From positions 1-38,763 of the forward strand of contig JAHOYT010000086.1 of assembly GCA_019038645.1 (NCBI GenBank): 38,763 bases of DNA. Reading direction: 5' to 3'. Position 1 is the stretch's first letter; each line of letters begins with the position of its first letter. The translations under genes and the position numbers were made by a program. Below, piece by piece: positions 10,596-17,172 of the stretch. Origin of the DNA: Bacteroidales bacterium (GTDB lineage: Bacteria > Bacteroidota > Bacteroidia > Bacteroidales > UBA12077). The notes under the pieces are model-generated. The model worked only from the letters and a program-made list of their open reading frames with translations. It searched no databases and was not told the origin of the DNA.

Positions 10596-11765
10596 TTAAA
10601 AACTATATCTGAATCTTAAAAATAGCATTGTCATTTTATCGTATTGCCCGCCAAACGTTCCTTCAAATCGCTGACCATACAAAGCAAATTCGAAATTTTC
10701 GCTAACAGAGTATCCTAGAGATGGCATTAGAAAGTAACCATTTCCTAAAGAAGGGAAATACATTATTGCAATATTTCCGGTAAGCAAAGGATGAATAGGA
10801 TACGAAACCTGTCCAAACCATGAAAACTTACTATATGAACTTGTTTTAACAGATAAAGGCATGAAATACAAATCGTTAAAACTGCTCATATTTAATTTGT
10901 CGAAATATCCATTGTAATTTCCTTCAAATGAAATGTTTAGCGAATTGTCAAACATATAGCTTAATCCTGCAGAAATTATTGTAATTCCAATTGAATCAGA
11001 GAAGTTTTCTTGAGGATGGAAATAACTTATTTCTCCTGTAAAACCAAAATCTCTGATACTGCCCGACCAGCCTGCTCCAACAACATAATCACTTGAATCA
11101 ATTATTCCACCCAATAATTGTATATCATAACTCCATTTGTTAAATCTATATAATCCTGCTGCAGTAATATTATTATCTCTATCAATTTTAACAGCAATAT
11201 CGGCAACAGAAGTAAAGTTTGGATAGTATTGAATTCTTAAAGCATCACTTCCGGGTCGTTCTTCATAGTCGAAATCAAAAAATGAGTATGAATTAAATAT
11301 ATCGTTGGGATTCCATGCAAATGATTGCCCCCAGTTTATTCGTTGCCGACCCACTGTAACCAACCATTTATTATTATTATACTCCAGATAAGCTCTGTCA
11401 AATGCAGTATTTAACACATAGGAATTCCCATCAGTTATATTATTCGTTAAAAAATTCAGGAATCCGTTATCTGCTTCAATTGAATTAGCATAATCAGGAA
11501 TAAACTTAACCAAATCTCCATATATGAGCCTGTTACGCATATCAACAGCAAGAGTTAGTTTGTCGTTCATGTACCACCTGTAATTTAAGCGATTGTGAAT
11601 TAAATTATCCACAAGCCAAACAGAATCAACATCATTAAACATTGAAGTATTCATGTATTTTACATAACCATTTAAAGTCATATTTGAGAAAACTGATTCT
11701 TTTTCTTGAGCTATTGAACTATATATAACCAGAAGAGATACTAGTACAAATAATATTTTTTTCAT
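10596..11765 (-). CDS. Outer-membrane beta-barrel protein of the TetR/ABC export operon
   Basis: The 389-residue protein starts with a signal peptide (cleavage near residue 19, SIAQ). It continues with alternating strands rich in Tyr, Asn and Phe and ends in FRYSF, a C-terminal Phe as in porin-type barrels. Recurrent phrases such as 'VGRQRINWGQSFAWNPNDIF' recall DUF1302/alginate-export-like barrels. It is the last gene of the minus-strand operon with the ABC transporter and LolA-like carrier, which suggests an outer-membrane end point for that pathway. Family identity is uncertain. Its stop lies one base from that of the converging STAS-like gene. Confidence 0.72.
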   Translation of the reverse strand: MKKILFVLVSLLVIYSSIAQEKESVFSNMTLNGYVKYMNTSMFNDVDSVWLVDNLIHNRLNYRWYMNDKLTLAVDMRNRLIYGDLVKFIPDYANSIEADNGFLNFLTNNITDGNSYVLNTAFDRAYLEYNNNKWLVTVGRQRINWGQSFAWNPNDIFNSYSFFDFDYEERPGSDALRIQYYPNFTSVADIAVKIDRDNNITAAGLYRFNKWSYDIQLLGGIIDSSDYVVGAGWSGSIRDFGFTGEISYFHPQENFSDSIGITIISAGLSYMFDNSLNISFEGNYNGYFDKLNMSSFNDLYFMPLSVKTSSYSKFSWFGQVSYPIHPLLTGNIAIMYFPSLGNGYFLMPSLGYSVSENFEFALYGQRFEGTFGGQYDKMTMLFLRFRYSF

Positions 11766-11840
11766 TGCTTATTATTTTAAGAATTCAGAGTACAGAACTC
11801 AGAATTGGTAATAGTGAATTCCGTATTCGATTATTAATTC

Positions 11841-11853
11841 TTAATTATTCATT
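11841..11853. repeat. AT-rich direct repeat copy 1 in the ABC operon
   Basis: TTAATTATTCATT occurs here, between the barrel and ATPase genes, and again at 15628-15640, upstream of the four-helix-bundle gene. It sits in a wider AT-rich spacer (11766-11870) with no gene. Confidence 0.4.
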
Positions 11854-11870
11854 TTTGATTGTTCGAAGAA

Positions 11871-12557
11871 CTAACTTCTTCGTTCATCAGAAACAACACG
11901 ACCATCTTCAACAGTAATTACTCTTCTGGCTTTATTTACAACCCGTTGATCATGTGTAGAGAATATAAACGTTATATTTTCTTCTTTATTAAGCGTTTCC
12001 ATTATGTCAAGTAAAGTTTCTGTTGATTTGGAATCGAGGTTTGCAGTTGGCTCATCTGCTAAAATAAATTTAGGTTTTGATGCCAAAGCTCTTGCAACAG
12101 CAACTCTTTGTTGTTGACCACCAGATAATTTTGAAGGCCGGCTATTTGCTCTGTCTGCAATTCCTACGGCAGATAATAACTCCATAGCACGCTCACTTCT
12201 TTCTGCTTTCTTTTTACCTTGTAGTTCCATAATGAATTCGACGTTTTCTTTTGCCGTTAAAACGGGAATTAGATTATAAGCCTGGAATACAAATCCGATA
12301 TTTCGTAATCTGAAATCGATTAATTTTGATGAGCTAAACTCTTTAATGTTTTTGTCATTAACAATAATATCACCTTCTGTTGGATTGTCTAATCCTCCAA
12401 TCATATTTAAAAGGGTTGTTTTTCCCGATCCTGATGGTCCAACAATAGCAGCAAATTCTCCTTGTTCAAATGATAAATTAATATTATTAATCGCTTTTAC
12501 CTGAATCTCTGAATCATTGTATATTTTAACGAGATTTTTTAATTCTAATACTTTCAT
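11871..12557 (-). CDS. ABC transporter ATP-binding protein, LolD/MacB type
   Basis: The 228-residue ATPase has Walker A GPSGSGKT (40-47), the signature LSGGQ (144-148), Walker B ILADEP with D168/E169, and the switch His202. It belongs to the group serving type VII (LolCDE/MacB) transporters, which extract substrates from the inner membrane by mechanotransmission rather than moving them through a channel. Two matching permeases are encoded just upstream in the same operon, so it presumably powers that pair. A 137-base spacer with a perfect palindrome separates it from the nearer permease gene. Confidence 0.92.
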   Translation of the reverse strand: MKVLELKNLVKIYNDSEIQVKAINNINLSFEQGEFAAIVGPSGSGKTTLLNMIGGLDNPTEGDIIVNDKNIKEFSSSKLIDFRLRNIGFVFQAYNLIPVLTAKENVEFIMELQGKKKAERSERAMELLSAVGIADRANSRPSKLSGGQQQRVAVARALASKPKFILADEPTANLDSKSTETLLDIMETLNKEENITFIFSTHDQRVVNKARRVITVEDGRVVSDERRS

Positions 12558-12671
12558 GTTTTTTGGCTTTTGACTCTTAGTTTTTTACCGTAGGCTAAAG
12601 TAAAGAGCTATGTTAAACATTTTATTTTTATTGTTTTATTTTTATTGCTAATAGCTAAAGGCTAATTGCCA

Positions 12672-12689
12672 TCCCGAAAGCTTTCGGGA
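12672..12689. repeat. 18-base perfect palindrome between permease and ATPase genes
   Basis: TCCCGAAAGCTTTCGGGA is perfectly self-complementary and GC-rich compared with its surroundings. It lies just past the permease stop codon on the minus strand. No T-run follows, so it is not a standard terminator. It may be an RNA-processing or stability stem, or a dispersed palindromic element. Confidence 0.6.
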
Positions 12690-12694
12690 GCCAT

Positions 12695-13912
12695 TTATTC
12701 CATTCTTATTGCTTCTGCAGGATTTAGCTTAATAGCTTTCCGTGCAGGATAAATTGAAGATAAAATACCGGTTAATATTACCAGTATAGTTACCACAATT
12801 ACTGAATCAATTCCTATTTCAGGATAAATCATGGTATCAAAACCGGCTGAACTTAAGCCTTCTGCCCACAATGATAAATCTACTCCTGTATTACCTGTGA
12901 TTATTGTTAATATTACTGCAAATGCAATTCCAACTATCCCTCCAACTAATGATAGAAATATAGTTTCAAGCACAATCATAGTAAAGACTCTTAATCTGTT
13001 CATTCCGACAGCCATGAGCATTCCCAGTTCTTTAACCCGCTCAAGTATAACCATTAACATGGTGTTAACTATACCAAAGCCTAAAGCTAATAATATGATC
13101 ACAACAAAAATGTACATCATAAAATTCATACTTTCGTTCATCATTTTCATTTCGGGCATAAGTTCTGACCAGGTCATTATTTGTAATTCTGGATATTTAG
13201 ATCTTATCTGATCAGCCATTTCATTTTCAATGTTGTTTTCACTCATCAAAACAGCCATTTCATGTGCTACATTATCATCAATTTTTATAAGATTTTGAAG
13301 ATCTTCTATTCTAACGAAAGCTCTCATTTCATCGTAAACGGAATTTGCTGTTTTAAAAATTCCAGCCACCCTAAATGCACCTCCAGAAAGTGTTCCGTCC
13401 ATTTCAGTAACTGTAACCACGATTTTTGATCTAACTTTAACTTTTAATTTCCCGGCAAGTTTTTCTCCAATAACTATCGGATTTCTTTTTACACCTTCGA
13501 AATATGCTCCATCAATAATTTTAGAGTGTAAGTTTGTTACTTTTTGTTCATTTTCGGGATCAATACCTACAATTTGTACTCCGGAACCTGTTTCAGCAGA
13601 AGAAATCATGCATGTTGCAATAAGTCTTGTTGAAACACCTGCAACATTTGGATTCTTTTCGATATTTTCTTTTATGGAATTTACACCTGTGATATAATCG
13701 TGTACTTCGTTTGTTTGTAAATAATTGGCTTGGTGTAGCTGAATATGTGATACTTCTGTTTTAATGACATTATCAACACGTTGATTAACCCAACCAAGCA
13801 TAAATGCGATTGTATAGACTCCTGCAAAAACTCCCAACGCAATAGCTGAAATTATTACTAAGCTTCTGGTTTTGCTTCTCCATACATTTCGCCATGATAC
13901 TGACCAAATCAT
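12695..13912 (-). CDS. ABC transporter permease, FtsX/LolC-E family (second of pair)
   Basis: The 405-residue permease has one N-terminal membrane helix (about 17-38), a large periplasmic MacB-like domain (about 40-270), and three C-terminal helices (about 271-295, 315-345, 368-390). It ends with the conserved YPARKAIKLNPAEAIR motif. This is the LolC/LolE/MacB layout. It has exactly the same length as the upstream permease and is clearly a paralogue, so the two probably form a LolC/E-like heterodimer with the downstream ATPase. Unlike MacB it has no fused ATPase. The substrate is not shown by sequence; lipids or lipoproteins are inferred from context. Confidence 0.9.
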   Translation of the reverse strand: MIWSVSWRNVWRSKTRSLVIISAIALGVFAGVYTIAFMLGWVNQRVDNVIKTEVSHIQLHQANYLQTNEVHDYITGVNSIKENIEKNPNVAGVSTRLIATCMISSAETGSGVQIVGIDPENEQKVTNLHSKIIDGAYFEGVKRNPIVIGEKLAGKLKVKVRSKIVVTVTEMDGTLSGGAFRVAGIFKTANSVYDEMRAFVRIEDLQNLIKIDDNVAHEMAVLMSENNIENEMADQIRSKYPELQIMTWSELMPEMKMMNESMNFMMYIFVVIILLALGFGIVNTMLMVILERVKELGMLMAVGMNRLRVFTMIVLETIFLSLVGGIVGIAFAVILTIITGNTGVDLSLWAEGLSSAGFDTMIYPEIGIDSVIVVTILVILTGILSSIYPARKAIKLNPAEAIRME

Positions 13913-14020
13913 AATTTCTAAATTTTTGTTATTAAATATTTATACATCGGAATAATAATTTGAAAATTAGCACTGTATATTATCTTAATACTTGATACTA
14001 ACATCTTATAATCTATTATT

Positions 14021-15238
14021 TTATGCTCTTAAAGCATTAGTAACTTTTAGGTTTTTAACCTTAAATACAGGGTAAAGTGATATTATTAATGTAATTATAA
14101 ATATGGCTAATGCCTGATTAATAAACACATTTGGCGCCGTTCCGAAAAACATATAAGGCTCAAATCCGAATTGCAGGTATGCTTCAGCAAGTTCTTCAGG
14201 TAATTCAACTGGATTATCAACAAGAAAAAGAATAATAGGAATACTTGCAATAAAACCAGCAATAACACCAACGATACCAATAAGGATCGTTTCATAAAAA
14301 AGAATTACAGCCAGTTTAAATTTTTGCATTCCGACTGCTATCATGACACCTAACTCCCTTTTACGTTCAGCAACCATCATAATGATTGTCCCAAAAATCC
14401 CGAATCCAATTACAATATAAAGAATAGCTTTCATCACAATTCCTCCGGCTTTATCACTATCAATAAATTGAACAATTGCAGGATTTACCTCTTGCCAGCT
14501 TAATACATTATATTTATAAGCAACCAAGTTTTTTAGTTTTCGTGCAGTAGGAGCTACATCCGTATAATCATCTACCATTATCATTAATGAAGTAATCATA
14601 CCCCCGGCGGAATAAAATTCCTGTGCAAGATTAATATCCATAAATATACCCAAACTGTTCATTTGTGGTGTTGAGAATTTTAAAATTCCTTTTACAGGAT
14701 ATTTGCCTGCGGCAGTTACTCCATGATAACCCTGACTGATCAAAATGATAGTATCATTAACATTTAATTTTAAATGTTTAGCAATATTTTCGGTTAGCAA
14801 TACGCCTTTATCCCCGGAGTTTAAAAAATCTCCCTCGGAGATCCAGTTTTTAAGATTTGAAGTTTTGTTGTCTTTATCTGGCTCAAAACCAATTACAGCA
14901 CCTCCGCGTGTATTTGGTCCTGATGAGAGTAAAGCAAAAGATTCTAGTCTTTTAGCCACTGTTGTTATTTCTTTAATTCCGGAAATTTCTGATATGAATT
15001 CATCAGTTGGTTCAAAGATATTGTTTATTGATTTGTTGTCTTGATATTCAGGATGCTGTATTTGTAAATATCCTGAAGAAAGCTTAACCGACATATCAAT
15101 CATATTTCCGTAGGTTCCATCCTGGAGCGAGCTCATAATAGTCGAAATTAACACTCCAAAGAAGATCGATGCAACTGTTATTAGAGTTCTTCGTTTGTTT
15201 CTCCAAAGATTTTTCCAGGCCATTGAGAATATTCTCAT
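14021..15238 (-). CDS. ABC transporter permease, FtsX/LolC-E family (first of pair)
   Basis: The 405-residue permease has the same four-helix topology and periplasmic domain as the next gene downstream. The N-terminus MAWKNLWRNKRRTLIT matches the family's amphipathic entry, and the C-terminus lists SLYPVFKVKNLKVTNALRA. The helices near 270-295 and 312-340 carry the conserved ERKRELGVMIAVGMQK coupling loop that contacts the ATPase. It lies 108 bases upstream of its paralogue and 23 bases downstream of the four-helix-bundle gene. Confidence 0.9.
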   Translation of the reverse strand: MRIFSMAWKNLWRNKRRTLITVASIFFGVLISTIMSSLQDGTYGNMIDMSVKLSSGYLQIQHPEYQDNKSINNIFEPTDEFISEISGIKEITTVAKRLESFALLSSGPNTRGGAVIGFEPDKDNKTSNLKNWISEGDFLNSGDKGVLLTENIAKHLKLNVNDTIILISQGYHGVTAAGKYPVKGILKFSTPQMNSLGIFMDINLAQEFYSAGGMITSLMIMVDDYTDVAPTARKLKNLVAYKYNVLSWQEVNPAIVQFIDSDKAGGIVMKAILYIVIGFGIFGTIIMMVAERKRELGVMIAVGMQKFKLAVILFYETILIGIVGVIAGFIASIPIILFLVDNPVELPEELAEAYLQFGFEPYMFFGTAPNVFINQALAIFIITLIISLYPVFKVKNLKVTNALRA

Positions 15239-15261
15239 AATTAATAATTAATAATGTATAA

Positions 15262-15618
15262 TTAGTTTGATTTTGAAGTTTTAAGATTAGCAGTTAGTAT
15301 TTTTAGAATTTCCTCACAATCCATCAATAAATCATTTGCTATTTCAAGATTAATAAGGCTACTGTCTTTTAGCAAACGTATCCAGTAGTGCACTTCACGT
15401 GCTTCTTTATATGAAATTGATAATTTAGCTATAAAGTCTTTTTTTGATTGTCCTCCAATTGCTTCTTCTACATTAGCACCAATTGAAGTTGCACTTTTTA
15501 AAAATTGTTTTGATAAAATATATTTATTATTTGATAATAAAGATTTGTATAGCCTAATTGCCTTAAGTGCGAAAGCGTATGTTTTTGAAACAATTATATT
15601 TTCAGATTTATTTTCCAT
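15262..15618 (-). CDS. Four-helix-bundle protein (23S rRNA intervening-sequence/S23 family)
   Basis: The 118-residue protein matches the family by its SATSIGANVEEAIGGQSKKD motif (43-62) and the later SISYKEAREVHYWIRLL stretch. These proteins form homopentameric helical bundles and occur inside 23S rRNA intervening sequences or as free-standing genes, often in Bacteroidota. Their function is not established. Here it sits inside the TetR/LolA/ABC operon between the carrier and permease genes. AT-rich spacers on both sides (15239-15261 and 15619-15645) suggest it was inserted as a cassette. A direct role in transport is unlikely. Confidence 0.88.
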   Translation of the reverse strand: MENKSENIIVSKTYAFALKAIRLYKSLLSNNKYILSKQFLKSATSIGANVEEAIGGQSKKDFIAKLSISYKEAREVHYWIRLLKDSSLINLEIANDLLMDCEEILKILTANLKTSKSN

Positions 15619-15627
15619 TATTAATTT

Positions 15628-15640
15628 TTAATTATTCATT
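15628..15640. repeat. AT-rich direct repeat copy 2 in the ABC operon
   Basis: This is the second copy of TTAATTATTCATT (first at 11841-11853), immediately upstream of the four-helix-bundle gene on the minus strand. In such AT-rich DNA a 13-base match may be chance or a decayed dispersed repeat. Confidence 0.4.
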
Positions 15641-15645
15641 AATAA

Positions 15646-16422
15646 TTATCGTAAGCGTTTCATATTTTGCTGTGAGAAAAACGCATCTTTCAACGGAACA
15701 TTGAATTTCATATCATCAATAATTACAACTGTTTTTTGATTATCCTTATCTGCAGGAACAATTTCAATTTTTGATGGAATTTTTCTTCCATCTATAGTTT
15801 TTACATCAGTCCCGAATTCAGTTTTAACCAAATATTCATCTTCATCAAAGTATTCCGATTTCATCATTAAATATTCATCTTTACTTATCCATTTAATGAT
15901 TTTACCCCAAACAACTGCGGCATCTTCGTTTGGATACATCTCAATTTTCCAACAATCCCAGCCATCTATCGTTTCTGAACCAATTATTTTATGAGTAAAA
16001 TCAACTACTATCGATGATTCCTTTAAAATATCATCGTTGGTGTAATCAGAGCCCATCCATCCATTTGACATCATTGATGGTGGAAGTTTTATCATTCGAC
16101 TGATAGTGGGCATCCAGTTCCACATCTCTGCATTACGTTTTAAAAACGCCTGACCTTTTTCTTTTGCCGGAGCTGTTATAAGTGTCATTGAATAATTTCT
16201 TTCAAGAGTCCAGATTTTGAATTGAATGGTTCTTTCCCAGGTAGGTCTAACTATTGTCATTGTCATAGTTCCCTGGCTGGATTTTTCACCATTCCATTTT
16301 GCATCAGTTTTTCTAATAATTTCTTTTGCATCTTGTGCAAAAACCGATGACAAACTACATAAAATCATCACTGTAAGAAGTGCTGATTTTAATACACGAT
16401 TTGTTTTCATAGTGTTTAACAT
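15646..16422 (-). CDS. LolA-like outer-membrane lipoprotein-sorting protein
   Basis: The 258-residue secreted protein belongs to the LolA_like/COG2834 group. It has a signal peptide ending near SVFAQ (about residue 30), then the TMTIVRP...R strand pattern, the conserved block KEKGQAFLKRNAEMWNWMP, and the DxxGWxCWKIEM region. The family forms an open half-barrel that carries a lipid or lipoprotein through the periplasm. The first ATG overlaps the end of tetR by seven bases. A second ATG at 16410 (MKTNR) gives a more usual signal peptide and could be the true start. It likely accepts cargo from the permease pair encoded downstream. Confidence 0.87.
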   Translation of the reverse strand: MLNTMKTNRVLKSALLTVMILCSLSSVFAQDAKEIIRKTDAKWNGEKSSQGTMTMTIVRPTWERTIQFKIWTLERNYSMTLITAPAKEKGQAFLKRNAEMWNWMPTISRMIKLPPSMMSNGWMGSDYTNDDILKESSIVVDFTHKIIGSETIDGWDCWKIEMYPNEDAAVVWGKIIKWISKDEYLMMKSEYFDEDEYLVKTEFGTDVKTIDGRKIPSKIEIVPADKDNQKTVVIIDDMKFNVPLKDAFFSQQNMKRLR

Positions 16423-17000
16423 TTTTTTGAATACATTGATATTATTTTCTTTTCTACCGCATCAATTGGATAATTTTCCGGATCTGAAACATAAGTCATT
16501 CCAACACCATCAAGCATCGATTGGAATAAGTAAACCTCTGCCTGAGGGTCTTCATAGCCTTCTTTTTCAAAATATGCATATAATATTTTAAAGAATGGTT
16601 CAAACATTGCCCAGAATTCCTTTTCGAATAATTTCATTACCGGAGCTTGAAGTAATAATGAGAAATACAAGCGATAATATACAAGATGATCTTTTATTGT
16701 TTTAAAAGACTTTTTAATGAAGTGGATTAATTCTTCTTGTGTTAAAATTCCGCTATGATTTGGATCAATTAAATGTAATAACTCGTCAAATCCATGAAAA
16801 ATTATAGCTTTTAATAAATCTTCTTTGCTTTCAAAGTAGTTGTACATTAATCCTTTAGATATGCCAGCTTTTTTTGCAATTTTACTTATGGAAGACTGAA
16901 AATAACCTTCGTTTGCAAAAAGCTCCAGAGCAACTTCCATAATTTTTTGGATGGTAGCTTCTCTTATTTCTTCAAATTGTTCTGGTGTTCTTGGAGACAT
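16416..17000 (-). CDS. TetR-family transcriptional regulator
   Basis: The 194-residue regulator has the N-terminal helix-turn-helix of TetR proteins (about 12-58; SISKIAKKAGISKGLMYNYF). A helical C-terminal ligand-binding domain shows no recognisable specificity. It is the first gene of the minus-strand operon and overlaps the LolA-like gene, so it probably controls the export operon and itself. A likely operator overlaps the promoter upstream. The helical domain is in the range usual for regulators of efflux or lipid metabolism, but the inducer is unknown. Confidence 0.92.
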   Translation of the reverse strand: MSPRTPEQFEEIREATIQKIMEVALELFANEGYFQSSISKIAKKAGISKGLMYNYFESKEDLLKAIIFHGFDELLHLIDPNHSGILTQEELIHFIKKSFKTIKDHLVYYRLYFSLLLQAPVMKLFEKEFWAMFEPFFKILYAYFEKEGYEDPQAEVYLFQSMLDGVGMTYVSDPENYPIDAVEKKIISMYSKKC

Positions 17001-17050
17001 GTTTCTTTAAATTATATGTCAGGTTAAAATTATTGTTCAAAAACCACTTA

Positions 17051-17068
17051 TGAATGAACGGTTGGTCA
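17051..17068. promoter_or_regulatory. Probable TetR operator
   Basis: TGAATGAACGGTTGGTCA is an imperfect 18-base palindrome with half-sites TGAATGAAC and TGACCAACC. It overlaps the -7 box of the tetR promoter, as expected of an autoregulated repressor site. Confidence 0.5.
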
Positions 17069-17099
17069 AAGATAGTATTAATTGATTCATAAAAACAAA
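17067..17099 (-). promoter_or_regulatory. Promoter of the TetR/LolA/ABC operon
   Basis: On the minus strand, TTTG (17096-17099) and TATCTTTG (17067-17074) are separated by 21 bases and match the -33/-7 consensus. Transcription would start near 17060, inside the putative operator, leaving a leader of about 60 bases. Confidence 0.62.
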
Positions 17100-17172
17100 T
17101 ATTTTAGAATAAATTTTAATAAATTTAGTAATAATTGAAATAATTCATTAATTTTCAGTTGTTTAATTTCGC

